Positions 25,605 through 33,791 are shown, counted from the stretch's first letter. The stretch is DNA of 64,000 bases from Pseudomonas sp. Irchel s3b2 (GCF_900187445.1 NZ_FYEB01000020.1:28975-92974), one strand, 5' to 3'. The notes: generated by a model from the sequence alone, not told the origin. Numbers and translations are program-made.

Positions 25605-25964
25605 TCAGTGAAAGACGGGAGGCTTGGCTACGGCCACCGACCCGTTCGGATCGAGGTTATCCCGCGCTCGGTTGACCAAAAGCTCGGTCAACATTGTCAA
25701 CTGCTGAAGAGCCAGCGCCACATTGCGCTGCGAGCCTTCGAGTTGGTTGGCAAAGTCCAAAGTCATGACGTTGAGCGAGGCCAGGGTTTCGCTGGCATGA
25801 GCGAGCAGGGTGGTCGTGTCGACGTCGGGGCGGACGCTGAAAATGTTTCTGTTCAGGTTGCGCCGGCGGGCGCTGACGACGCGTTCGATGGCTTGGGGAA
25901 GTTGGGTTGTTTCAGGCTCTGAAGTGGCCGGTTTTTCAACTAATTTCAGGGGGATTTTTTTCAT
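25605..25964 (-). CDS. Small Pseudomonas protein of DUF6124 type, copy 1
   Basis: The 119-residue protein is mostly helical and soluble, with a conserved core (FSVRPDVDTTTLLAHASETLASLNVMTLDFANQLEGSQRNVALALQQLTMLTELLVNRA) shared almost word for word with the copy at 28346. I recognise it as a Pseudomonas-restricted family of unknown function, probably DUF6124. No signal peptide or TM segment is visible. Downstream on the same strand lies the decayed partner gene. Confidence 0.8.
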   Translation of the reverse strand: MKKIPLKLVEKPATSEPETTQLPQAIERVVSARRRNLNRNIFSVRPDVDTTTLLAHASETLASLNVMTLDFANQLEGSQRNVALALQQLTMLTELLVNRARDNLDPNGSVAVAKPPVFH

Positions 25965-25982
25965 AAGGGCGTTCCATGGGAT

Positions 25983-26110
25983 TAGGGATCCTTACGCTGT
26001 TTCGGCTTGTCAAAACCGTCCGCAGGGTTTGTAGCGAAGAATGAAGACTATCTTCCGGAAACCTTATTCGCCAGTTCATGGACGTCGCTATGAGTTGCGG
26101 GAAATTTCCC
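25983..26110 (-). repeat. Duplicated upstream region of the small-gene module, copy 1
   Basis: Stretches such as CTGTCAAAACCGTCCGC(A/C)GGGTT and GCCAGTTCATGGA(C/G) are shared in the same order with 28737-28860, so the duplication includes the leader and promoter of the small genes. Translation of the minus strand gives similar C-terminal strings in both copies (KFPATHSDVHELA against KFPSSCGELHELA), a hint that part may once have been coding. Confidence 0.6.
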
Positions 26111-26132
26111 AGTATGACGTGATTCTAATCTG

Positions 26133-26921
26133 TCAGAAAAATCCTTTCTCGCTACGAAAATACCGACTGGGCGCCTCACCCAATACTCGACGGAAAACAC
26201 TGGTGAAGGCACTCGGGCTGCTATAGCCCAGATCGGTCGCCACCCGCGTAATTGCCTCCCCGTTACCCAGACGCACCACGGCCGCCAATAGACATGCCTG
26301 CTGGCGCCATTCGACAAAACTGATACCGGTTTGTTGGCGAAATAGACGGGTGAATGTGCGGCGGCTCATCCCGACCTGCCTGGTCATATCATCAATCCCT
26401 ATCTCCAGCGAAGGTTGCTCCAGCAGGTTGCGGCAGGCGTGTGCCAACCTTGGCTCAATTGGCAGAGGTGCATTAAGCGATAGGGGCGACATGCCTGCTA
26501 TTTCGTGAAGCAGCAATGTCATCAGATGGCCGTCCAGATGCTCCTTGGCATACAGTGCCGGAACGTCTATGGCCCGGATCAGCAGCTGCCGAAGCAGTGC
26601 CGACACGCCGAAGACCTGGCAGTGGGCAGGCAGACTGAGCCGAATCGCGGCGCGGTTACGGATGTAAGTATTAAGCATGGTGACCGGCCCGCTCATGCTC
26701 ATCTCATGGGGAACTCCCGCCGGTACCCAGATAGCCCTTTGTGGGGGTACAACCCAGTTACCCTGGCTGGTTAATACCGTGATGACGCCGCAGGCGGCGT
26801 AGGCGAACTGCCCACGTTGATGCGTATGCAGCGCAAAGCGCTGGCCATCCAGATAGTTATTGGCAGTCACCACTGCATCGCGGGGTGTGTTTTCGTAGGG
26901 ATCTATTTCAGTTTCGCGCAT
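26133..26921 (-). CDS. AraC-family transcriptional regulator
   Basis: The 262-residue regulator has an N-terminal cupin sensor (LHTHQRGQFAYAACGVITVLTSQGNWVVPPQRAIWVPAGVPHEM) and two C-terminal HTH motifs (IGIDDMTRQVGMSRRTFTRLFRQQTG and AITRVATDLGYSSPSAFTSVFRRVLG). This NimR-like layout often controls a neighbouring exporter. The EamA transporter gene is divergent 119 bases away and is its probable target. Confidence 0.92.
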   Translation of the reverse strand: MRETEIDPYENTPRDAVVTANNYLDGQRFALHTHQRGQFAYAACGVITVLTSQGNWVVPPQRAIWVPAGVPHEMSMSGPVTMLNTYIRNRAAIRLSLPAHCQVFGVSALLRQLLIRAIDVPALYAKEHLDGHLMTLLLHEIAGMSPLSLNAPLPIEPRLAHACRNLLEQPSLEIGIDDMTRQVGMSRRTFTRLFRQQTGISFVEWRQQACLLAAVVRLGNGEAITRVATDLGYSSPSAFTSVFRRVLGEAPSRYFRSEKGFF

Positions 26922-27040
26922 GGCCCGAATTTAATGATTTATGACCTGGTAGTGCAAGCGAGCCATTGCCTCTATTGCTCATAGTGATGACTTGGTTGGT
27001 GCATACAGCTGCCGGCCTTGTCTTCTGGAAATAGAACGTC

Positions 27041-27925
27041 ATGCAGAAAAAACATCTGACCCTGGCCGTCTTGGTGACAGCCGTCTGGGGCCTGAACTTT
27101 CCCATCACCAAACTAGGCTTGGCCGCTATCGATCCGCTGTTGCTGACTGCTCTTCGCTTTATGCTGGCTGCGTTGCCGTGGGTATTTTTTGTCAGGCGCC
27201 CGCCGATTGCCATAGGGTGGTTGGCCGCCTATGGATTGATTTTTGGCGTCGCGATGTGGGCGTTGATCAACCTGGGCATCGAACTGGGTGTTCCACCAGG
27301 GACCGCTGCCCTGTTGATCCAGTTCAGTGCATTTTTTACCTTGGGTTGGGGAGTGTTGTTGTTTCGCGAGCATCTGAGCCTTGGACAGATCCTTGGAGTG
27401 GGGCTCGCAGCGCTGGGCCTGATCAGCATTATTTTCAGCAGTCCCGGCCATGCAACGACAGTAGGTTATGGCTTGTTGTTGGTGAGTGCCTTTAGTTGGA
27501 GTATCGGCAACGTCATCATCAAAAGGTCGAAGGTTCGGGAAATGTTCGCCTTTGTGGTATGGGCCAGCCTGTTCCCGCCGATTCCCTTGTTGGTACTCAC
27601 TTGGCTGGCACACGGTCCCGCTCCGTTTACCTCCTTGGCAACACACCTTGAGTGGGTGTCGGTGTTCTCGATTTTGTTTCAAGTCTATGCGGCGACGCAT
27701 TTCTGCTATTGGGGTTGGAATCTACTGCTGCGAGAGTACCCGGTTTCCAGAGTGGCACCGCTGTCATTGCTGATTCCGGTGTTTGGGATCGCAGGTTCGA
27801 TGCTGATGCTTGGGCATAGGGTTGATTTCAATGAAGGGATTTCGATTGCGCTGATTCTATCGGCACTTGCAGTGGGGTTGATGAAGGAGCGCCAGTCGGT
27901 GCGCATTGCACCCTCTGGAAAATAG
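27041..27925 (+). CDS. EamA/DMT-family metabolite exporter
   Basis: The 294-residue membrane protein shows two EamA repeats of five helices (VTAVWGLNFPITKLGL at the start, SAFSWSIGNVIIKRS at the second repeat). Members export amino acids, nucleosides or other small metabolites. It is divergent from an AraC regulator of NimR type, whose known partner NimT/YeaS-like or EamA exporters are induced by toxic compounds; this pairing is inference. A strong terminator follows. Confidence 0.9.
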   Translation: MQKKHLTLAVLVTAVWGLNFPITKLGLAAIDPLLLTALRFMLAALPWVFFVRRPPIAIGWLAAYGLIFGVAMWALINLGIELGVPPGTAALLIQFSAFFTLGWGVLLFREHLSLGQILGVGLAALGLISIIFSSPGHATTVGYGLLLVSAFSWSIGNVIIKRSKVREMFAFVVWASLFPPIPLLVLTWLAHGPAPFTSLATHLEWVSVFSILFQVYAATHFCYWGWNLLLREYPVSRVAPLSLLIPVFGIAGSMLMLGHRVDFNEGISIALILSALAVGLMKERQSVRIAPSGK

Positions 27926-27978
27926 GGGCATTCAGTTCTGTCACGTATTTAGAACATCCCTACCCGCTCAAATCAAAA

Positions 27979-28011
27979 AAAGGCACCTGCGATATGCTCG
28001 TCGGTGCCTTT
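27979..28011. terminator. Bidirectional terminator after EamA gene
   Basis: AAAGGCACC / GGTGCCTTT forms a 9-bp stem with a 15-base loop, preceded by an A-run and followed by a T-run. It serves both the EamA gene and the convergent small genes on the minus strand. Confidence 0.85.
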
Positions 28012-28052
28012 TTCTATTGGGGAAGCGGCAACGATTTCCTGTGCCGGGTTCG

Positions 28053-28310
28053 TTACGACGCCGAAACCTGCATCTGTAACCTTCGCCCAACCACATCCAG
28101 CAAATCGCAGCCATCGCGCAACGAAATCACCAACACCCGAGCCAGCTCACTGTAAACGCCTTCGTTCACGGCGAAACTCTCCAGCAATTGAGTCGCGGTG
28201 CGGATGCGGTAGGCCGCCGTTTCATGCAGCACATCCAGCGGCGCTTCGGTGTCGATCAGCAGCGACGCGATGGTGCAGTCGATGCCGGTGACCGGCATGT
28301 ATCGATCCAT
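28053..28310 (-). CDS. Small helical protein of unknown function, intact partner gene
   Basis: The 85-residue protein (starts MDRYMPVTGIDCTIASLL) is predicted helical with no signal or TM segment; I recognise it as the companion of the DUF6124-type gene upstream (gap of 35 bases). An internally deleted relic of the same gene lies at 25526 beside the other DUF6124 copy. Conserved pairing suggests that the two products act together. No function is known to me. Confidence 0.75.
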   Translation of the reverse strand: MDRYMPVTGIDCTIASLLIDTEAPLDVLHETAAYRIRTATQLLESFAVNEGVYSELARVLVISLRDGCDLLDVVGRRLQMQVSAS

Positions 28311-28345
28311 GAAAAAACCTCCATTCGATCAACGAGCGTGATCAC

Positions 28346-28714
28346 TCAGTGGCAGACGGGCGTGACCGCCGGCGTGGGCGAATCGAGGTTATCCAGCGCT
28401 CGATTGATCAACATCTCGGCCAGCACGGCCAATTGCTGAATTGCCAATGCCACGTTGCGATGCGAACCTTCGAGCTGGTCGGCCAGGTCGGTGGTCATGA
28501 CGTTCATGGAGGCAAGGGTTTCGCTGGCGTGAGCGAGCAGGGTGGGTGTGTCGACGTCGGGGAGAATGGTGAAAATATGACTCACGGGATCGGGCTGTTT
28601 CGGGTCGCGCAAGCGGGCGCTGACGGCGCGTTGGGTGGCTTTGGAGAGTTGGGTGAGGTCGAGGTCTTCCGACTCTGAAAGGGTTGGGTTTTCAGGTGGG
28701 TTGGTCTTTTTCAT
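28346..28714 (-). CDS. Small Pseudomonas protein of DUF6124 type, copy 2
   Basis: The 122-residue paralogue of the protein at 25605 shares the DVDTPTLLAHASETLASMNVMTTDLADQLEGSHRNVALAIQQLAVLAEMLINRALDNLD core. Its N-terminus differs (acidic, Pro-rich). It heads a two-gene unit with the 85-residue gene. Function unknown. Confidence 0.8.
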   Translation of the reverse strand: MKKTNPPENPTLSESEDLDLTQLSKATQRAVSARLRDPKQPDPVSHIFTILPDVDTPTLLAHASETLASMNVMTTDLADQLEGSHRNVALAIQQLAVLAEMLINRALDNLDSPTPAVTPVCH

Positions 28715-28736
28715 GGAGGAACTCCGAAAGGTTAGG

Positions 28737-28860
28737 GATCCCTACGCTTTTCGGCCTGTCAAAACCGTCCGCCGGGTTGCAGCGAAGATGGAAGGTTAGC
28801 TTTTCGGGTCGTTACGTGCCAGTTCATGGAGTTCGCCACAACTTGAGGGGAATTTCCTAG
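28737..28860 (-). repeat. Duplicated upstream region of the small-gene module, copy 2
   Basis: This matches 25983-26110 in order and orientation, including GGGATCC(C/T)TACGCT and CCAGTTCATGGA. The AraC/EamA pair sits between the two module copies. Confidence 0.6.
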
Positions 28861-28982
28861 GACGGAGCGGGGAGCCAACCAGAATTGTTTCTGAAGGAGG
28901 TTCTGGATTTTTCATGGCGTTCGACGGTGACGACGCTGGGCTGGGTGCCGATGAGTGTTTGATGCCAAACCCCGGATGCAAC

Positions 28983-29005
28983 AAAGCCCGCACTTGGCGG
29001 GCTTT
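28983..29005. terminator. Hairpin at left edge of island
   Basis: AAAGCCCGC-ACTTG-GCGGGCTTT is a perfect 9-bp stem. A closely similar hairpin, also preceded by GATGCAACAA, lies at 48286-48308 on the other side of the island. It probably ends core transcription before the island. Confidence 0.65.
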
Positions 29006-29032
29006 ATCGTTTTCGGATTGGGGGCCTGGGTA

Positions 29033-29112
29033 ATTTGAATCCGTCATGTAACTTATTGATTTATAAGGTAAATGTAGGATTTTATTTTTGGTTGGAATAC
29101 CAATTGGAATAC
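29033..29112. other. Probable left island border with integrase arm-type repeats
   Basis: TTGGAATAC occurs at 29092-29100 and 29104-29112, a 12-base period. The right border has GGGATACCA twice with the same 12-base period (47086 and 47098). Just outside, 29033-29045 reads ATTTGAATCCGTC, resembling the ATTTGAACCCCCGTC at the end of ssrA. I did not find a long exact repeat of the ssrA end, so the exact crossover point is unproven. Confidence 0.45.
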
Positions 29113-29262
29113 TGCAGTCCACTTTACCACCCGTTTGAATTCGATCTGACCAGCACGCTTCGTAACCATGATTGGCAGTGAACTGCCCATAGCAGCCGGT
29201 GGCTCTGGGCAGAAAACGGACAGGAGTGGACGTTGGACGAAGACTAGCGCCGGACTTTATGA

Positions 29263-30357
29263 TCAAATTTCGCGAGGTCTCACGAGCGTCTGCTCTTCTT
29301 CAGTGACCCCAGCTTTCAAATGCAGCTCAGGTATATTTGCTTGCGCGGCATCCTCCATCATCAACGCTGCCTTAGCCTGCCTGAATGCCTTCTCCAAGGA
29401 ATGCCCGAATCCTATACCTGAGTAAAATTCAGACGAAAAAATCCGTGCAGCTTGATCGCCGATTGCTTGGTTCATTCCGATAGCCGCATTCACATTCTGT
29501 ACCGCTGCCTGGGCCTGGTTGAATGAAAAGCATGTATTGAAAAAGACCAATTTCACGCTGTCCGACCCGAATGCAATGGCGCTTACAATGGCCTCCTTAG
29601 GGACGTGCTTGGGCCTGCCTTGATCATCTTGGAGCACCAGAGCGTCTGCTGACGTGCCATGGCCACTAAAGTGTACGACCGTTGGACGGAGCTCGTTGAT
29701 CGCTTGCAGAATGTCCCCTGGCCTGACTGCCCAGCGACTTTGGAAATCGATCGCATCCCGGTGTTCGGAGGCCCTAATCTTCTCGCCGATGGTTCGTACC
29801 TCCAGATCGAGCGCAAGCTTGTTGACCCCTGGGTCTGAGGCCATGAACAGCACCGTGATTCGCTTGGGTAGGGCTCTGAGTTTTTGCATCTGTCGAGCTG
29901 TTTGTTGATGGAGCACCTCATGCCTGGCTAGCCCGGCCCCCACCTCGCGCATTCGGTGCTCGTGGTCTAGGTCTGCACGTTTTTGGGCGGTTTGGCTCTT
30001 TTTGATTTCAGCCTCGCGCTTTTTCTGATCAGCATCTTGCTTCTTCTGCTCTTGAGCTTGCGCCTTGTCAAACTGACCTTGAGTGGTTATCAGTCGCTTC
30101 TGCTCGTCAGCGATCTTGATCTCCAGCTTACCCAGCTCAGTTTGATTCTTGGCATACTCAGAGGAGTACCGCTCGGCCTCACGCAGCTTGCTTACGATTG
30201 TAGAGCTTATTTTGGCTTTGCCGGCAGCACTGCTCGCGGCCTGCATTTTCCTGAACGCCTCGCCAGCCTTGGCAGCCAGCCGTGCTTTGTCTACCTGAAA
30301 TTTGGCAAGCTTTTGCTGGTGCGCGCCAACCTGGCGGCGGTAGTAATCAACGCTCAT
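29263..30357 (-). CDS. CHAT-domain cysteine protease with N-terminal coiled coil
   Basis: The 364-residue protein has a long charged coiled coil (about residues 5-155, rich in Lys, Gln and Glu) and a C-terminal CHAT (caspase-like) protease domain from about residue 165. The catalytic dyad is visible: His in VVHFSGHG (His233) and Cys in LVFFNTCFS (Cys276). Proteases of this type act as effectors in bacterial immunity, cleaving a partner once triggered. The ATG at 30357 has AGGTGG 5 bases upstream; the longer open frame has no ribosome site. The gene is divergent (90 bases) from a membrane-protein gene, which may be its partner or substrate. Confidence 0.85.
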   Translation of the reverse strand: MSVDYYRRQVGAHQQKLAKFQVDKARLAAKAGEAFRKMQAASSAAGKAKISSTIVSKLREAERYSSEYAKNQTELGKLEIKIADEQKRLITTQGQFDKAQAQEQKKQDADQKKREAEIKKSQTAQKRADLDHEHRMREVGAGLARHEVLHQQTARQMQKLRALPKRITVLFMASDPGVNKLALDLEVRTIGEKIRASEHRDAIDFQSRWAVRPGDILQAINELRPTVVHFSGHGTSADALVLQDDQGRPKHVPKEAIVSAIAFGSDSVKLVFFNTCFSFNQAQAAVQNVNAAIGMNQAIGDQAARIFSSEFYSGIGFGHSLEKAFRQAKAALMMEDAAQANIPELHLKAGVTEEEQTLVRPREI

Positions 30358-30447
30358 TTGCCACCTATGGAGGAAAGCCGGATCATAGCCACTGTACCGC
30401 AAACGCTCAAGAACAGGCATCGACGCTGATTGCTTATAAAGGAAAAC

Positions 30448-30942
30448 ATGGACGACACAATTCGCTATCTGCAAGATCGCTTCAAAGAAGAGCAAGGCCG
30501 ATTCGACCATTTTGAAAACAAATGCGCGAAGTTTCTGACAGCTGTGTCCATCGTCATCGTAGCGCTGAGTGCACTGGCAGGGTTCAAAAACGGGGTGCTG
30601 TTTCAGGCAACCTCCCCGTTCGCTATGCTAATACTTCTGAACTTCATCGTCTGCGCAATCTGTATTGCATGCTCGTGGGGGCACGCCTTCAGCGCGCTGC
30701 GAATATGTGATTGCCCAAGTCTGCCCTCCAATCGTCAGACGGCGGATTACCTACTGAGCGTCAACGACGAGCAGCAGAAGCTTCACATCTACAACTGCTA
30801 CGTCGACACCCTTGAAAAGCTTACGAAAGCTATCAACGAAAAATCGAGGCCCCTAGAGCATGCCTACAATGAGCTTGTCATGGGCGCGGGGTTCATCCTC
30901 CTTTTAGCGATCCTTACAACCACCAGAGAGCTGTCAGCATGA
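30448..30942 (+). CDS. Three-TM membrane protein, possible pore-type effector
   Basis: The 164-residue protein has a charged N-terminal helix, a TM hairpin (about residues 29-46 and 58-76), a ~65-residue cytosolic stretch and a third TM segment (143-157). This layout recalls the SLATT-like effectors found beside immune sensors, though I see no diagnostic motif. The ATG at 30448 follows AAGGA. Its stop overlaps the start of a 42-residue gene (ATGA). The divergent CHAT protease gene suggests that cleavage of this protein may control membrane permeabilisation; that is inference. Confidence 0.7.
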   Translation: MDDTIRYLQDRFKEEQGRFDHFENKCAKFLTAVSIVIVALSALAGFKNGVLFQATSPFAMLILLNFIVCAICIACSWGHAFSALRICDCPSLPSNRQTADYLLSVNDEQQKLHIYNCYVDTLEKLTKAINEKSRPLEHAYNELVMGAGFILLLAILTTTRELSA

Positions 30943-31067
30943 CCGATCAAAAAAAGCCTCAAAATAACGAAAATAGAACACCACCTCCTCCTCCGCCAAC
31001 GACTGAATATCACCGTAGATCCGAAGAGCCTGCGGTGAACCGTTCGACTCCTCCTGGAAAGCGCTGA
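30939..31067 (+). CDS. 42-residue proline-rich polar peptide
   Basis: This small gene starts inside the stop of the membrane-protein gene (ATGA overlap) and encodes a hydrophilic peptide: MTDQKKPQNNENR, then six prolines, then TTEYHRRSEEPAV and a basic end (PPGKR). It has no hydrophobic segment. Translational coupling and a strong hairpin right after its stop argue that it is real. It could be a regulatory or inhibitory peptide, or a cleavage substrate, for the neighbouring pair. No homologue is known to me. Confidence 0.55.
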   Translation: MTDQKKPQNNENRTPPPPPPTTEYHRRSEEPAVNRSTPPGKR

Positions 31068-31070
31068 TCA

Positions 31071-31097
31071 CATGCCGGCTAAGCATTAGCCGGCATG
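31071..31097 (+). terminator. Hairpin after the 42-residue gene
   Basis: CATGCCGGCT-AAGCATT-AGCCGGCATG is a perfect 10-bp stem with a 7-base loop, 3 bases after the stop codon. It has no T-run, but its position suggests the end of the two-gene transcript. Confidence 0.55.
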
Positions 31098-31242
31098 ATC
31101 CACGTAGCGACACTGGCAGGGACGTCTTGCATGTGTTATTGGCCCAGGCTGAGCTTTATACGCACGCGATAACCCAGTATTCGCTTCACTTTGGACTGAG
31201 CAGATTTGGTTTTTCAGACGCCGGAACAGTCCGCTTCGGGTC

Positions 31243-31400
31243 CAGGCTGTGTGAAAACGTTTTTGAGCAGGTTTGACAGCCAGGACCGGAGCTAAAATCG
31301 CGTTCCTACGAAAATTTTCGGGCTGCTGATAAACCAAACGCTGGCAGATTTTACGTTGCAACGCAGGCTTCAAACGGCGCATGTGTTTTCACACAGCCTG
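31243..31400. mobile_element. 158-bp MITE, copy 1, with GGTC target duplication
   Basis: The element begins CAGGCTGTGTGAAAAC and ends with its exact complement, and is flanked on both sides by GGTC. It has no coding capacity. The internal sequence (AAAATCGCGTTCCTACG, GCCAGATTTTACGT) is shared with 43415-43571. The ends resemble those of a Pseudomonas IS family (I think IS1182-like), so it is probably mobilised in trans. Confidence 0.8.
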
Positions 31401-31416
31401 GGTCGAAAGCGGTCGG

Positions 31417-32160
31417 TTACTCCAGCATTTGTCGCTGGTCCACGATATCGTTGGCCTGCCGGACTACATGCGCGAAATTCCAGTCCTGCGGATCCTCACC
31501 CTGGGCCAGGCGCATGAGCCGAGACTGTGCGTCGCGCGGAATTCTGTCCCCCCAAACGGCCTCTACGAGCAAGCCTTTCTTCCTGAGCCCCCTGGTTTGG
31601 ACAAATCGCTCATCATTGGCAATCTCGATGACCAATTCCTTGAAGAGTGCATCGAGCTTGGCTGCCTCGTTCGCCGCTAGCTCTTCAAATCGTTTTTCGT
31701 GCCCGGCTATGAACTCAACGAGCAGATTAACCAGATCGTCGTACCAATCTGTGTTGACAGCGCAGTAACGCGTTAAGCCCTGGCCAGCGTACGCAAAACT
31801 CACCCGATACTGCTTGCCGTCCCGTGCTTTCATCTGATCGGGAATCATGGAAAAGCATTCTCCGATGGTCGGTGCGGTAACATTCCGACTGTTAAGTAAT
31901 GTCTCCCGTCCTCCTGCTTCGAGGATTTCTGAGCGAATCAACTCGTGAACATCCAGCGCCCTGCTGCTACGGAAGACAAGTGAAGGTTGGTCTGCGCGTA
32001 AGGCCGTGGCCATCGAATCTGGAGAAAGAAAGACAACACTGCCGTCAGCCACACTGATCAATTCGGCCTCGACACAAACCGGCTTTACATCATGGATAGC
32101 ATCCACCACTGGTTTGACGAGTGTGCCAAGTTCAAAAGTTACAGAGTCCATTTTGAGCAT
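31417..32160 (-). CDS. Hypothetical protein (247 aa)
   Basis: I do not recognise this family. The protein is soluble, with no signal or TM segment, mixed alpha/beta in the first 90 residues (FELGTLVKPVVDAIHDVKPVCVEAELISVADGSVVFLSPDSM) and helical in the last 100. ATG at 32160 or the in-frame ATG at 32151 could be the start; a GAGGGC lies upstream. It ends 17 bases from the MITE. It could belong to the defence module next to it or stand alone. Confidence 0.65.
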   Translation of the reverse strand: MLKMDSVTFELGTLVKPVVDAIHDVKPVCVEAELISVADGSVVFLSPDSMATALRADQPSLVFRSSRALDVHELIRSEILEAGGRETLLNSRNVTAPTIGECFSMIPDQMKARDGKQYRVSFAYAGQGLTRYCAVNTDWYDDLVNLLVEFIAGHEKRFEELAANEAAKLDALFKELVIEIANDERFVQTRGLRKKGLLVEAVWGDRIPRDAQSRLMRLAQGEDPQDWNFAHVVRQANDIVDQRQMLE

Positions 32161-33125
32161 TGTGAATTGCCCTCAAGTTGTAGGCAGGTATCAGCCTCTA
32201 TAAAGCAATGTTTTGGCAAATTGTAGCCTGTCACGAATGACTGTAATCGGCCGTTTCTGTTGAAAAAGTCGGCTTCGGTTTCCACAGCAGTGGCTCGAAC
32301 GCTTCGCACAGTTGCATCGCACTTCTCCTGAGATTATCGACTTCGTCCTCACTCATCCCGCCACGGTTGTTGAGTGTTATCAGGGATCAAGGCCCCTGCG
32401 ACCTGTGAGGGTTGTCCACTTACGCGGGACTGACGGCTCCTTACGACCGGGAGCTTGGGCATCTCATGATCTGGCCTCCTGAACACCGATAGCGGTGGGC
32501 GGGTGGAGACTGCACTGGCTGACGAGACCAGTGCCGCGAGATCCTGAGTCGAGTGAAGGCAGTAATGAGATGACCGGGGCATGCCTGACGGTCAGTCAGG
32601 TGCAGTCCATTCCCTGGGCTGCGGCACCATCATCGGCATCGCTGTGGCGAGTGAGCATTCGGTGTTTGTCACACCGATTGTCACGAGGGGGAAAGCCGCA
32701 AAGCCCCATGCGAGCAGGGCTGCAGCAGTGTGATATGCGCCCGTCTCTTTAGGGGGCAAAGAGACGGGCAAAAGGTTGGCGCAAGAAATGGCCAAGCGGA
32801 TAAGTTGCTGCAGAGCAGCCAGGAGAAGGTCTGAGTTGCCGCAGTGGGCAAATTTGAGAAGTAGGCATCCATCACATCGCTGTGACCGTGCGAGCCGCCG
32901 GACGCTAATCGCACTTGGGGGGGAGCCACCACGATGTGGCGTAGCCTCAAAGGTTCTGGCTACCTGGGTGCTATCGAGGACAGCGCTTGTACAGTTCTGG
33001 TTTAGCGCTCGTTCTGCTCGCGGTCAATAGTATTTTGGGGGCGACTCTGCGCCAATTAAGTAGCGATGGAAGACCTTGGCAGCCGGTGGTTTTCCATGGC
33101 CGGGTGGTCGTTCGTCGGTTTTAAT
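32161..33125. other. Gene-free stretch with IS-end debris
   Basis: No convincing gene is present. At 32249 a single copy of an IS-type end (TCTGTTGAAAAAGTCGG) matches the ends of the MITE at 33253. At 32740-32768 CCCGTCTCTTT and AAAGAGACGGG form a perfect 11-bp hairpin with a 7-base loop. Short open frames on both strands lack ribosome sites and resemblance to known proteins. It reads as degraded mobile DNA. Confidence 0.6.
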
Positions 33126-33207
33126 GTGGGCCTGCGTAATTGCATGGACTTGACCATTTGCATCGTCACTGACCAGTCAATTGCATCCGTGCTGATCAAC
33201 CGTTTGC
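33126..33207 (-). mobile_element. IS21-like terminal fragment with tandem transposase-site repeats
   Basis: Read on the minus strand, this carries repeated CTGGTCAG/TGGTCAA plus TGCAA units about 22 bases apart, the multiple-repeat end structure of IS21-type elements. It is about 80% identical to 45478-45565, in the opposite orientation. A shorter related piece (CCGTTTGAATTCGATCTGACCAGC) lies near 29130. No transposase gene remains. Confidence 0.65.
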
Positions 33208-33252
33208 ATTCGACTTGACCAGCAAACGCCGTAGTGACGACCGGCGGAGAAC

Positions 33253-33438
33253 GGCCGATTCTGTTGAAAAAGTCGGTTATCCAAAACTGCCTGATCATTG
33301 ACCGGCGAAAACGCCTTTTTTACACGCTGCTACGTGAAATCTGCGCCTGGCATCCTCTGCCGAAAGTAAAGATTTCAATCTCGGACGCGTACTTTTCAGC
33401 TGCGGAAACCATGGCCGACTTTTTCAACAGAATCGGCC
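33253..33438. mobile_element. 186-bp MITE with 24-bp perfect terminal inverted repeats
   Basis: GGCCGATTCTGTTGAAAAAG(TCGG) at 33253-33276 is exactly complemented at 33415-33438. The interior has no coding capacity. It is an internally deleted or non-autonomous element; the single end at 32249 is of the same family. Confidence 0.8.
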
Positions 33439-33617
33439 AATAGCGGACATTTACAAGCTGAGCAATCACGCCAATCGACCATAGACACATTGCCGACTAG
33501 TTCGTAACCTGTGCGCAGATATCGCCGTTTTTTCTCGTTTGTATATGCCGCGTTTCTGACGCAGCAGTCAAAGGGGACAAGGGGTGTCGACCAAACCAAA
33601 ACACACAGAGAATAAAA

Positions 33618-33791
33618 ATGATTCGAACAAATACTGTTTGCCCAAATTGCGGTTCAAAAAGCACTCCTATAAAAGAAAAAATTATGGGTCAGGATACCCA
33701 AGATCTTATCTGTTACGATTGCAAGCATATTGGATGGTGGAAAGATTTCCAGCCAAAAGAGCAAGGAGAAAATAAAGGTGAGCAAGTATAA
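33618..33791 (+). CDS. 57-residue zinc-ribbon protein
   Basis: The peptide has two knuckles, VCPNCGS (Cys8, Cys11) and ICYDCKH (Cys32, Cys35), which would bind one zinc, followed by IGWWKDF and a charged tail. It is the size and shape of single-domain zinc ribbons found on phages and islands. The codon usage is AT-rich compared with the core genes. It lies 125 bases upstream of the nuclease-like gene on the same strand. The ribosome site is weak. The function is unknown. Confidence 0.65.
   Translation: MIRTNTVCPNCGSKSTPIKEKIMGQDTQDLICYDCKHIGWWKDFQPKEQGENKGEQV

Noticed and set aside
29033..29045. A claimed exact left att site of the island
   Set aside because: Only short matches (ATTTGAA, CCGTC) to the ssrA end are present, so it is reported as a weak hint, not as an attachment site.
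28796..29266. A 156-codon minus-strand frame across the island edge
   Set aside because: It spans a terminator hairpin and the arm-type repeats and has no coherent protein composition.
25188..31097. A CRISPR array among the many short repeats of the accessory regions
   Set aside because: No run of equal-length repeats with unique spacers is present; repeats are REPs, MITEs, duplicated genes or integrase arm sites.
32495..33030. Short open frames on both strands in the IS-debris region
   Set aside because: They overlap one another, lack ribosome sites and show biased low-complexity composition typical of GC-rich noncoding DNA.
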